This document shows positions 20,859 to 31,844 of a DNA stretch of 64,000 nt, one piece after another. The DNA comes from Ophioceras dolichostomum. Taxonomy: Eukaryota > Ascomycota > Sordariomycetes > Magnaporthales > Ophioceraceae. How positions within the stretch are numbered: the first letter of the stretch is position 1; each line of letters starts with the position of its first letter. A program made the translations under genes and the position numbers. The stretch covers positions 62,001-126,000 of the forward strand of contig PYST01000004.1 of the NCBI GenBank assembly GCA_003049485.1, in the 5' to 3' direction. The notes under the pieces are model-generated. The model was given only the letters and a program-made list of their open reading frames with translations, was not told the origin of the DNA and did no database searches.

Positions 20859-21857
20859 ATGTTTTCGAAACTACTGCCATGGACACGGTCGGCAGATGCG
20901 GTATATATCAGACTATCTAGGGATGAAGAATGGAGGTCTGGCAGCTTTGATGGTGAGAACCCGTCGCTGTCTATTCTACGGTCTAAGCCATCAGTTGCAA
21001 GAAGTGCCTCAGTCATTACGGTGCGGCTCGTCGTCACGGTCCTGGCTGGATACGGACTCCTCTCCCTCCTATCACCCCACCTTCCCTCTCCGACCCAAAG
21101 ACACCAACAACAACCGTCTCTATCATGCAACTGCGGCGACACCCTCGAAGAAGCCCGCGCCAACGACTGCATCTACGACTCCCTCGCGGCGGCATGGCTC
21201 CCGCCGCACTGCCGCTCTGCAAAGCTCACCGCCGAGTTTGAGTCCCTGGGCCCCAACGAGCCGGACCCCGCGACGGGCAACACGTGGGGCTACTGGCACG
21301 ACCGGAACCGATCGCGTCCCATGACGCTGGAGGAAGTCAGCCTACTCCCGGACGCGGCTCGACGACACGGCGCTGGCGAGCACAATGCGAGGTTCTTCAC
21401 CACGCACGAGTGGCACCTCGTGCACTGCATCTACTACTGGCGCAAGATGTGGGAGTCTGCCCGGTGCGCGAGGGGTGTGGAGGGGGCTGTGTGCGGAGAC
21501 GGCGATGGCGAAGGAGGAAGAAGAGTGTTGGTCGTCGAGAAGCGGTACAACACGCTCATGCACATCAACCACTGCATGACGATGATGCTGATGAGGGACC
21601 CGCTCGACGCTATCGCCGCTGAGGCTGGCGTCGCGCTGCACTCTGATGAGCTGCATGTTGCTAAGCCGCACACGAGCCATGAGGAAGGGGATCATCAGGG
21701 GGACCATCAGGAGAACCATCAAGGGAACCATCAAGGGGGCCACAATCGGGGAGGCAGCAGTCATCGCGAAGGCGACCAGAAGTCAGGAGACCCGTACGAC
21801 ACGATGGGTAAAGAGCAAGAACATAAAAACGGCAAGGGGGATCCGTACGATGACTGA
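20859..21857 (+). CDS. Second HxxHC membrane protein (divergent UstYa/DUF3328-like) with His-rich tail
   Basis: Single exon, 332 aa. A cytosolic N-terminus is followed by one transmembrane helix at about 52-73. A Cys-containing block at 90-118 begins CNCGDTLEEARANDC and continues WLPPHC. The motif HEWHLVHC at 183-190 holds H186-x-x-H189-C190, followed by an aromatic stretch IYYWRKMW. A second motif, HINHC, lies at 235-239. The paired HxxHC motifs and single N-terminal helix match the UstYa-like superfamily, though of the type with a CxCG...C...WLP..C head rather than the canonical SPxL start. From residue about 274 the tail is unusual: repeated DHQ, NHQ and GHN units rich in His, Gly and Asp. 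Role is inferred as an oxidase or helper for the neighbouring precursor. The tail could instead be intron or 3' UTR read through, with the true stop elsewhere. Confidence 0.75.
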   Translation: MFSKLLPWTRSADAVYIRLSRDEEWRSGSFDGENPSLSILRSKPSVARSASVITVRLVVTVLAGYGLLSLLSPHLPSPTQRHQQQPSLSCNCGDTLEEARANDCIYDSLAAAWLPPHCRSAKLTAEFESLGPNEPDPATGNTWGYWHDRNRSRPMTLEEVSLLPDAARRHGAGEHNARFFTTHEWHLVHCIYYWRKMWESARCARGVEGAVCGDGDGEGGRRVLVVEKRYNTLMHINHCMTMMLMRDPLDAIAAEAGVALHSDELHVAKPHTSHEEGDHQGDHQENHQGNHQGGHNRGGSSHREGDQKSGDPYDTMGKEQEHKNGKGDPYDD

Positions 21858-23044
21858 GCCCCCCTAGCTGTTTGGGGCTCAGGACGAAATAGCAGACATT
21901 TACCGTGTGCGCGTTTTCAACCGCCTCAGCCTCAAACCTCAAGCATGTCTGCTCTATGTAAATCAAGTCTCCCAAATCACCAATCTCGAAAGATCTCAAG
22001 ACATCTACACATGTAACGTAAGACCATCAGCCGGGGAAGTCGTTCGGGCCGCTAGCGGCACAGAGAAACGGCGGCAGGGCAACCAGCTCCCTGCAGTCGA
22101 TCGCTGGTGGGGGCCGCCGTACCTGACGTGCCTGAACCGGTTGTCGACGTTGCCCTCGTGGGTTGTCTTGCATGTCATCCGCCCCAAATGGGTTGCAGTA
22201 TTGCCAGTGGTGCAGTCGATATAGATACCTACGCACGCTGTCGCCGCCAACAAGAATTGTTGCTTTTTGAATTGACAGCTTTCCGGGACGATAAGGAAAG
22301 GCTGAGCTGCATTCTTTCCCAAATGATCTGGACTTTTTGGGGGCGACAAGAAGTTAGTGGAGGGGAGTTACGGACGATCATGAGATCCTAAACGGGTGAG
22401 ACAAACTGCATCTGCATCGATCGATTCACCCCAACTACATATCGTGTGTTGATGAATCGATCGATTTATTCCAGCGAATGTGTTTGGCTGATTCTGATTA
22501 CTACCCTAACATGAGCTGCCTGCAACTGAATACAACCCACCTTACCACCACCACTCACAGCCCCCTTCATTAACGAAACTGTAGTATCATACCTCTTATT
22601 GAAGAAAACAAGAACCCAAAAAACAACGAGAAAAAAAACGGTGGCCCCCATCCATCGTAACATCCCGAACCAGACTGAGTGTAATGGCCGGCAGTTGGTG
22701 GGTGGGTAGCTGGAAAGACGACACCGAAAAGGGAAAAGAAACGGTAAAGGAGTAATACTGAGCCCAGCGCCTCCCGCACAAGCAATCTGCCCCCGTGCCT
22801 CCTCATTGCAGGCATCTGGCCCTTCATCCAGTCCATCCTGTTGGTGCCTCAACCTGAATGTGGGATCCTGAACCCCCTCTCCCCATACACACACATGTCG
22901 GCATTCTCCCATCCCATTCGCCAGCATGATCGTCGTCGGTACCTGCTTGAAATATATCGTCACCCTAGCGAGGCTGAGGCTCCCCCCTCCCCGAGACCTT
23001 CCATGACTGCGTCTTGTACTCCATATGATGTTACCTCCTCTCTC
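21858..23044. other. Intergenic region
   Basis: Between two convergent genes. No supported coding frame. A minus frame at 22466-22963 is open but crosses A- and T-runs and has no motif. The right part is probably 3' UTR of the minus-strand gene ending at 23045. Confidence 0.45.
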
Positions 23045-25558
23045 TCAGGCAGCCACAGCCGCGTTGACAGGGTCAGGAGGGAGGCCGACCCGAGCCGACG
23101 GGGGGCACAGCGTCTCCTCCGAACTGGAGCTGGCGGCTGGCCCCGCGGTAAGTAGAGGGGGCTCACCACCCGAACTTGACTCCGAACTCGAACTTGACTC
23201 GTCAGGCGAGGAATCATCGCCCGTTGCCTCGTCTGAGAGTAGATCAATCGCCGGGGCCGACGACGGATCTGGTCCCCGCCGCTCTGATTCCTGCTCCGGC
23301 CCGCGCTCCGGTCCCACAGAACCAGACACGTGTCGTAGGCGTGGCGGTGACGAGGCCGGCGGTGCATCATCCGGCTGCGTCTCTGTGCTGGAATCCACCT
23401 CCGATGGCTGGTCGGTGGTTTTCTCGGATTTCTCGTCGTCCGGTGGTGACTGCGTCTCTTGGTCCGTCTCGGGCACAGTCTCGAGAGGCAGCTCGCCGGA
23501 AGCCCCCGCGGCCGCGCCCACGCATGTCTCGTCCTTCTCAACTTCCTTTTCCTCTCTCCGCAGCCTGAACGCCCGCTCGGGCCGCTTCCCGGCCACCTTC
23601 GCAGACATGTCCGGTGGAGCCTCGTCATCGGTCGACTGGCTGATCGCGGAGGGCTTCTTCTTCTCCTCCTCGGTTCTCTCAGAGTCTTGCGGCGACGACT
23701 CTGGGACTGACTCGGCCTCGCCCTCTGGAAACTTGAGGGAGTCTTGGAGAGAACCCTTGCGAGGCGTATATGTATGTAAGGGCGTGCCCTTAGCTGGAAG
23801 GTCGAGGCTAGATTCCGTAGATTCCGTAGACGTGTCTGATGTAGCGGTTTCCGAGTCGACGCACTCGTGCACTGGGGGCAACGGCGGGGCCACTGGGGGC
23901 AATGGCGGGGCTCGGGGCGACAGGAGCTCTGGAGTCGGCGTAGCTGTTAGCGGCGACCGGATTCCAGGCGGCTTGGGCAGTGCTTCCTTCACTCCCCATG
24001 GCTTCCTGGGTTTGGGTGCATCAACGGTGCCCACCGGCTGTGGGTACTGGGCGTCCTTGAACGCGTTCCAGCGCCACGGCTGCCACCAGGGGATCTTCTC
24101 CAGGCCCATCATCTGTCTCCACTCACGCGCTTGTCTGATGTCGACGTCCGGGGAGGTCTCCTTGTGCAACTTCTTGCGGTAGTACCTGGCCAGTCGGCAG
24201 GCGTGGATCTTCTCCCGGAGCCTTCTGGCCCAGCCGCCGCCCCGCAGGCGGGTCCCCTCCTGCCGGGCGAGGAGGCTCTTTGGAGGTTTCGGTTCGGATG
24301 TCTTGATGTTGACATGCCTCTCATCGAGCGGGTCGGCCTGGTCGGCAAGCATTGGGTCCTCGGACTGCCGCGGGAGGCACTCGATGGAGGCGTCCGCCCT
24401 GTCCGACAGCGTTGATAAGCGGGAGACGGGCCGACTGTTGGCCGTCTCAAGCTCGTCGAAGAGGCTCTCGCGGATGCTTGGTTCGACCACCTGGTCTCCA
24501 GTGCCATTGTCGTGGGCTTTGAGAGTCGCCTCTGTAAGAGCTGGTGCCGCTTCCTGTGGTGGAGCCGAGGCTACCGGTGCTACTGGTGCTGCCGGCGATG
24601 CTGGGGTCTGCGTTGAGGCCGGCGATGGCGCTGGGGCCACGATGACGACCTCATCATTCTCGGTCTCATTCTGACTGTCTTGGCCCTTCTCATGCTCGTC
24701 CACCGGGCTCTCCATCGTGGTGACACTAGTATCCGTATCCGCTCGAGTGGCCCTGGTCGACGTCTCACGGGCCGAGCGGAAAGCCGCAGACGACGAGGAC
24801 GAGCGAAAGACCGAGGCGAGGCGACCGCCAGACCTGCTGAGGCGGGTCAGAGAGGCGAACCACCGACGACGCGTGGAGGCTGACGGGGGTGTGACAAGGC
24901 AGGGAGAGCGGATGCCCTCGGACGGATACGACGACGAGGTGCTGCGGACAGGCCGGAGCGTGTGAGACGAGGCCATTTCCGCCCCGTGCTTGGATGAGTG
25001 GCCAATGGTCCACGGGGCCGAGACGTTTCTTGTCTTGAGCTCGCCGCCCCTCAGAGTCAGCGACTCGAGCGACTGGAAGGGGCTGCCAAAATAGAACTGA
25101 TACGGCTCTAGTCGCGGTGAGGTGGGAGGGTCCGCATGGACATAGACCAGGGAGCGTTCCGCTGGCTGGTAGGCGCCGCCGGGGATCTCGTCGGGGTGGC
25201 GCTGAATAGTTGGGTAGCTGTTGTTCTGGTGCGGGCGCATCCCTAGTCCCATCTCACGGGGAGGCTGGCTGGATGGCGCCGTAGTCGATGAGCGACCAAG
25301 ATCCATAGCCTGGCGCGTAGCGGGCACTTGGTTCTCTTCGTTTGAGACGTAATCCTCCTCATCATCCACATGCAGGTCTTGCGGGTCGATCTTCTCCTAG
25401 AGACCAGCAAAGATGGAGGGAACGTTTAGACGCCGCTGTCCAAGGGGAGGACTGACAGCTCCCGGGCGCTCTCCCCGGACCGTCTGGCTGCCATGGTAGA
25501 CGGAGGGAGACAGGGACTGCCGCTGGACGGGCGGGTTGGGCAGTGACATGCGGTACAT
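23045..25558 (-). CDS. Large disordered protein of unknown function
   Basis: Proposed as two exons on the minus strand, 25558-25457 and 25396-23045; 817 aa. The first exon encodes MYRMSLPNPPVQRQSL and onward. Without the 60-nt intron (donor GTCAGT, acceptor CTAG) the same frame meets a TAG just before the main body, so the intron decides the start. The protein is mostly Ser/Pro/Glu-rich and expected to be disordered. One better ordered, basic and aromatic block lies around 24250-24000 (contains REKIHACRLARYYRKKLHKE and later PWWQPWRWNAFKD), which may be the conserved core. No catalytic domain, signal peptide or membrane helix is visible. I do not recognise the family. It is divergent from the NDUFA5-like gene, 877 bp between starts. 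Confidence 0.7.
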
Positions 25559-26435
25559 CGTGGATTATGGGGAGCTGCCGGAATGGGTGTTCTAGCCGGG
25601 ATATCGTATGGCTTTACTGCTTGAAGATACTTCCCACGTTCTAAGACGATGCTGGACAATATCCAAGAAAAATAAATAAGAAGAGCAGGCAGCGCCGGGG
25701 AAAGATGTTGTCTGCCTTGGGAAACTGGACGAACGAGTCCGGGCCGGTTGGAAACCTTGAAAAGAGGAGAGAAAAATTGAAAACGAGCCAGCCTGTTAAA
25801 CACAGGCCAGTACCAGGTTGCTCTTGCCCCTCACTTTTTGTGAAGGATATGGCTTGAGGCCACTCGGCCTTTCCGCAACTTGGATAGAAAACCTTGGGAA
25901 AACATGTCAAACATCAAGGATATGACATTATTGAACTGAGATGGGAGCGGCCACCGAAGTCACGGGAAGCTCCAAACAACGTTGAGAAGAACCAACCTAT
26001 ATAGGCGTCAGGGCTGATCGAAGGGGAAGGAAAGAGTTGAGGGTGGAAGGGAGGGAGCCACCCAGTGCGGGCGATTTGCCGCTGGAAGGAACATGTTTGC
26101 GCAGTGCGATCAGGACGATCGTGTTATGCAAAGGTAGACGAGCACGATCAAGTCCTCCTTCCAAAGCTACATGAATTTTTAGCGATAAATAAAGTGAGCC
26201 TTGAAGGTTTGGCGATCGGAGTAGTTCAGTTCAGGGCCCCATGTGAGGCATCACGTGCCCATCTCGGTATCAAGGACGGGAGCTTGGACCACTCGGATGA
26301 GATCAATTCCAATCCAAGTCCCCACCGCGAATCGTCGACCATCGAATCGAACGGCTGCGATTTGAATTCCCGCTGAGCGGACACAACATCAACACCTCCC
26401 CCACCAGATTTAAGCCATTGACTCGCCCCGACACG
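25559..26435. promoter_or_regulatory. Divergent intergenic region
   Basis: 877 bp between the start of the disordered protein gene (minus) and the start of the complex I subunit gene (plus). It should hold both promoters. I see no coding feature of its own. Confidence 0.45.
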
Positions 26436-27339
26436 ATGAGACGGACGATACAGCGACTGGCGAGCGTCAAGCCGGCTCGGTACCTGGAGGTGGGCACGCC
26501 GACGGGCCTTGCGGGCCTGCGGACTCACGGCTCGCCGCGATCAACCCTCCTGTTCCTCTACAAGAGCACGCTCGACAAGCTGCAGGCCGAGGTGCCGGAG
26601 CACTCTGCCTACCGCCAATCCGTCGAGGCGCTGACGAAGCACCGCATGGCAATTGTCGAGGCCGAAGTTCCGCCCGGCTACAACGAGTGGGCCGAGAAGG
26701 TGCGGCCGCAATTTGCCTCAGGCCTGAAAAGGTTCGCGACCGCAGCCACGGCGGACGATGTCCACGGCGGGACTGCCACGGCAGTCGAGAGAGGGGGCGA
26801 TATCTTCCTGATCCGGCACTCGCCACCAGAGAAGGACATCCGGGAGGAGGAGTGGGACGGCATCTTCGATGGGAAAGTCGAAGATGTCCTGAAGGACACT
26901 AATGAGGAGACAAAGACGTGGGAGTCGGAACCACAACTGACCGCGGAACAGTATGGCTTCATTCCTTCCTTTAATGTCCCGTCGTGTTTCACTCACCCAC
27001 CAAGCCAACGGGCAGACCCAATGCTGACGAACCTGTACTCTGACTACCTACCTACTCAGGGTCGAGACGATTGAGGCCAAGATCGGCGGCGGACTCATTG
27101 AGGAGGTCATTGAAGTCGCCAAGGCGGAGCTCAACCTGGTCGACACCATGGTGCAAAGCAAAGTGTAAGTCTCCTCCAAACGTACCTGCAAATTTCTCCC
27201 TCCACGGTATTATGCCTCTCTTCTCCCCCCCCCCCTAATCGGGATACTTAAGTAACAACGCTGCCTCGGTACTAGGTGGGAGAGCTTGGAAGAGAAGCCG
27301 GACGAGGGTCAATGGGTCTATTTTGAAAGGAAAGTATAG
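26436..27339 (+). CDS. NADH:ubiquinone oxidoreductase (complex I) NDUFA5-like subunit, 29.9 kDa type
   Basis: Accessory subunit of mitochondrial complex I, inner-membrane peripheral arm. Three exons, 26436-26950, 27060-27164 and 27276-27339, in frame; 227 aa. The start MRRTIQRLASVKPARYLE is basic and lacks acids, fitting mitochondrial import. The body SPRSTLLFLYKSTLDKL, HSAYRQSVEALTKHRMAIVE and the C-terminal EEVIEVAKAELNLVDTMV, then WESLEEKP, EGQWVYFERK follow the ETC_C1_NDUFA5 family pattern. The vertebrate protein is about 116 aa; filamentous fungi have a longer version like this one, with an inserted central region. A TTG codon 18 nt upstream keeps the frame open, but the first ATG at 26436 fits the family start. 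Confidence 0.92.
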
Positions 27340-27536
27340 CCAAAATAGAACCAAAGTTCGCTCTTGGCTGCCTGGATATGGTCAACTCGCCCCTCGCCAG
27401 ATTCTGGCAGTGTACAACAGAAGAACGAAAGGGAGATAGGTGTAAATAAGCGGAATTCACCCTATTTCCCTCGCCACTATCAAAGTCCACCTGAAGGAAA
27501 TCAGTGTGTTTCCACTGATTCTAAGAAAGTACATAG

Positions 27537-27584
27537 GTTCGTTGGTAACTGACCCTGCTTGTTCGTTGGTAACTGACCCTGCTT
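27537..27584. repeat. Perfect 24-bp tandem duplication
   Basis: Two adjacent identical copies of a 24-bp unit starting GTTCGTTGGTAACTGACC, at 27537-27560 and 27561-27584. It lies about 200 bp downstream of the complex I subunit stop. Confidence 0.85.
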
Positions 27585-28562
27585 GCTCTTTGGTGCTGGT
27601 GACAAAAGCTCAATTGAGCACTGCGAGCTCTTCGGGGAAGTGGGGCAGCCTCGACAGCATTACAGAGGGGACCACCTTCCACGCCGTGTAAGGCACCAGA
27701 AGCGACTGCTTTGGCCATTGTCAGTCATGCGGAACTTGGGCACCGTCGCTGGGCTGGCATGGGCGCCAGGTGGAGGGTTGTTGGTTTAAGGGCCAGCTTG
27801 TTATGGCTCGTTTCCTTTATTTTCCTTTCTTTCTTGTAATGTTTCTGGCACGGCCCCGAACATATTACAAAAGCTTTATTCCTCCTGCCGACTTGGCCGC
27901 GCTCGTACTTGCCAGATCTTCGCCAGGCAACGACCCATCGCCCATGCTTCGGCTTCAACCAGGGCAACAACCTCGTATGAAGGTGGCAGTCACCCCGGGG
28001 CAACATCCTACCTATCCCGGCCCACGCAAAGCCATCTGGTGGTCTCGATATCCCGGTGTTCCCCATCCGACTCAGCGACTAACAACAGCCGGCGCGGGCC
28101 AACCCTCGGAGCCCGGCGACCTCTTCGCCATGGCCTCGAATCGCGAGTGTGGCATCGTATTGCGGGCTGTGCCTGTCTCTGGTCAGGCATTGATTCCGTC
28201 CTCAAGGCAGCTTCGGCCACTAGCGGGCGGGCTCATCTAGCAAGCTGTGGCATCGACGCAACCAGCTCGACGTCGACGAGACCAACGCCCGACGTCGATA
28301 TGACCAACGGCCGAACCAGTTGACTTCCAAAGCCATTCAGCCAGTTCCCATCGTACCCTCGCTCGTACGCATCTGTCAGACGTTGGTTCAGGCCGGATTC
28401 TCTGGCAAGCAAAGCAGGCGAGAGACATGGCCGCCGCCAGCCAGGACGACATCGACGAGACCGACGGTCGTCGTTGAACGGGCAGGCACCAATGGCCGCC
28501 GAACCAACAACCTCTCCAAACCCGTCTCGCCAGGTCGTCACCAACCTGCCCCCGTCGTTGGG

Positions 28563-28568
28563 TATAAA
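28563..28568 (+). promoter_or_regulatory. TATA box of small Cys-rich ORF
   Basis: TATAAA lies 167 nt upstream of the ATG at 28735. It is followed by a CT- and CA-rich leader typical of well-expressed filamentous-fungal genes, ending in ACATCATG around the start codon. Confidence 0.5.
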
Positions 28569-28734
28569 GTCCCGAGGTTGTGCTCCCAGATCCAGAGGGG
28601 AAAAAAAGCATCATCCTCATCATCCAACAGCATCCTCATCTACAGACTACTCCTCACCTAACCGACCCAACCAACTCTTTCGCAACCAGCTTTCCAGCAA
28701 ACATCACAAGCTCCTCTTCCCCCATTTCGACATC

Positions 28735-28947
28735 ATGTGCAGCTACAGCTACTACAGGTGCAGCGTGTGCCGGGTCATGTACTCGGTTAGGGGCAGGACC
28801 GCGTACAACACCCAAGGCAGGATGTGCGCGGGCAACTGCCAGATCGGCGCGGCCCTCACCGAGGTCGGCCTTCTGACCGCCAACATCACGCCCGTCACCC
28901 GCAACCATGACGCGTGCGTCCAGGGGGGGCAGCAGCGTCGGCGCTAG
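28735..28947 (+). CDS. Small cysteine-rich intracellular protein, hypothetical
   Basis: 70 aa, single exon, TAG stop. The sequence begins MCSYSYYRCSVCRVMYSVRG. Cysteines at 2, 9, 12, 31, 35 and 61 form CxxC (9-12) and CxxxC (31-35) pairs, which could bind a metal, but no known zinc-ribbon family is recognised. No signal peptide. The C-terminus is basic (QQRRR). Support for a real gene comes from the TATA box at 28563, the pyrimidine-rich leader and the good start context rather than from homology. Confidence 0.5.
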   Translation: MCSYSYYRCSVCRVMYSVRGRTAYNTQGRMCAGNCQIGAALTEVGLLTANITPVTRNHDACVQGGQQRRR

Positions 28948-31030
28948 AGGGGGTGGACTTTTCTGTCGGACGGCAATGTCCCGCGCTACCCGAGCCTCTT
29001 TCGGTTTCTTGGTGTACGTAAAGTTGGCGTCCCACTTTCTCCAAAGCTCACGAGCTGTTCCCGCACACCAAAAAAAGAAATCGATGGACTAACTTGCAGT
29101 TTATTTTTCTTCTTCTCTCCTTACCTCCAGCTATATTTCCCTACCTCATCTCATCCCCGGAGGCGACCGGCTTGGGGGATTGTCCGTTGGAGGACTGTGA
29201 GAACGGGGTAAGACTTGGAACAGGGGATAGAGGGGGGGCCTGGGCCGCGCGTTTGGATCTTAAAGCGGAAGGAGAAAGGAAGGCATAGGGGCAGGACATT
29301 ACGAAAGCTGGTTCTTTTGTAAGCCTGTGCTTATTGGTACGATCGATGGGGGAATAGTAAAACGTGGTTGGTAGATGAAGCCGGTCTTTATCCTATAAAA
29401 ATAACATTCGTTACTGTCTTGGTGTGCCCCCTCGGCCGCCAGAGCCGCCAGAGATCAACTGATTCCATATGCTGAGCTATCTGTCACCCGGCCAAAAAGC
29501 CGCACTTCGTTTTTCAATGGGCCCCCATGCAGATCCTCCCAGACATCCAACCCGGCCTGGCTGAACGGCTCCCCTGTACCGGTGCGGTAAATGCACTGGG
29601 AGTGGTGTTCTCACCTCCCTCTCGGGTTGCTTACTACGAAGCTGCAAGCCACATACATGCAATTAGAGCCCCCCGCGCCTCTTATATCTTCCCACCTTCC
29701 CCCGCCCGGGCCTTTCTGCTTCCGTATTATTCGACGCCCTCCGACCTGAAAGCCATGGTGCCAAACTCATAAATGCTAGCCTGCTGCCAGCAAGGGCGGG
29801 GACGCGCCGGCATAGCAGCAAATACAGTAACTCCAAACCCCAGCACACACCGTGACGAGGAGATGAGCCACCCGAATCCGAAAGTGTCCCCGTGCCCCCG
29901 GCATAAATCAAGGCTGTGCCGCAGCGGCGTAACACTTATCGTCCGGGGGAAGCCACTTGCGAGCGGGCGGCAGGCGGAGGAAGCCCGCAGCTGCAACGCA
30001 ATAGTATTCTAGATCTGGCGAGCGGATGGGGTTATGGTAAGCGGTGCTTTGTAGCCCCAGGATTCTCTCTCAGGATTTGGGACGCCGCCTGCGGCATCAT
30101 CGAGGCGCTCTGTGTGTGTGACATAACGCAGCAAGGGGGGCCGTGATCTTGCTGCTCGCTCGTACCGCTGGAGGGCACCGCGCTGGCGATTCGCCAGGTC
30201 CATCGCTCGGGCATCCCAACCTGCCAGCAAAGAAGTTCCGGGGTTCGCTCCACGGCTCACCGAGAGATTCCGCGCGCCTCCCCTTTCCGTGCCCTGCGAT
30301 TCCCCACAACGCGGCGGCCCCGCTCCGCATCCCCGCCCGCTAGAAGTCATCCAGGCATGGTCGCGCTCTTGGGAATGCAGGCCCACGGGATGTTTTGGCC
30401 TAAGCTCTGATGCTGCGACCAAGTGGAAGTAATTGTGAGCCGCCTCGATTGTGCTGGTCTCGCGGTTTCTTTGGGTATAGCACCACCCGTAAAAGCAGCC
30501 CCGTGCCGATGCGTGCGTTGGACAGTTTTGTCTACTATGAAGTGCACAAAAGTGTCATTATCCGGCAAGAGATTTAACAGACAAAGGCAGATAGATGGTA
30601 GATGTTTTCGACGCCGCTAAACGGGATATCCACAACGCTATTTGGATATCCCCTCGACCCACAATTCAGTGGCCTACACACCTATTACCAAATTCTAGTG
30701 GTTAATAATAGATGTACCGCCGAATGTATTAATTTTACCACCGCTATGACAAGTCTTCATCAAACAACTCGGATCAATAACCGTACCATCCATCACAAAC
30801 TCCCACCACGACAGTTACGGGAAGGGATACCCACGAAAATCGCCCAAACTGTAGGAATAACAGCTGGCAGTGATTGAATGAGGTCAGATCGGGAGGACTG
30901 TAGGTACCTAGTCATCGAGCACGCATCTTCGGATCAAATAGTACCTGTTGGGTGATTTGGTCCCCAATCGTCATCACCAGGCTTGAATATTGACATACTT
31001 CGTGACGACGACTTGGAGTACAATGCCGAC
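28948..31030. other. Intergenic region
   Basis: About 2 kb with only short overlapping frames on both strands. The part at 30600-30960 is noticeably more AT-rich than its surroundings. No RNA gene or mobile element was recognised. Confidence 0.45.
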
Positions 31031-31813
31031 ATGGCTCAAACAAACCCTAATAAGCGCAAGCGCGCGGCCTCTGCGAGCCCATCGCCGTTCTCGGCGGGAG
31101 CCATAGCGCGGAATCGCCGCAGCGGCGAACTCGCAGGCACCATCAACCCGCTCTCATACACGCCGTCGACGCTCCGCCAACTGCGCGTCGCCGGGCATCC
31201 TGAGGCAGAGCTGCTTCCCTCGGACTCTGTACCTCAGTTCCCCCACAGGCCACTGCCGCCAGACTTACTGCCTGCCCCACCTCGGAGGGGGAGCAGCCGG
31301 ACGCCGCTCAGCTTCTTTTCCTCGGGCGCATCTTCTGCCGGGGAAACGGATGTCGACGAAGACGCTGGTGGAGAGGACGAGGATGAAGAAGACGGGGGGG
31401 ACGAGGATGACCCCGCCCAGCAGACGAGGAAGGAGAGGCTGAGACAGCGCCGCTCCGAGGCCGCCCTGCGCACTGCGGAGAGGCACCGCGGCGTCCTGAC
31501 GGCCATTGTGCACCGCTCGCTGGAGGAAGGCGCCATCGCGCAGGCGAAGCGAGCCTTCGCCCTGCTGGTCCGCTCTGAAGCCTGGGGCAAGCCCATCGAC
31601 CTGCGGCAGAACAGCTACTGGGCCGTGGGCGCGGAGATTCTCATGCGCAAAGGGGAAGAGGAGTTGGAGAAGAGGAAGAAGAACAGAACAACCTCTCGAT
31701 CAGAGCAAGACGCGCCCGGAGTCGACGCTGCTGACCCATCAGATGACGACGACGACGTCGGTTCCGATGCCGAAGAGGACGAAGCGGCCGTCTCCCCCCC
31801 TGGACCTCCAACC

Positions 31814-31844
<31 letters not shown>

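Larger units (their letters stand above)
27340..28734. other. Intergenic region with a 24-bp tandem duplication
   Basis: No supported gene. A plus frame from an ATG near 27803 to 28240 is open and starts with a hydrophobic stretch (MARFLYFPFFLVMFLA), but the remainder has no motif and Pro/Arg-rich chance composition. The right end contains a TATA box and pyrimidine-rich leader for the small Cys-rich ORF. Confidence 0.4.

Noticed and set aside
27803..28240. Secreted or membrane protein starting MARFLYFPFFLVMF
   Set aside because: Hydrophobic start only; the remainder is Pro/Arg-rich without motif or conserved features.
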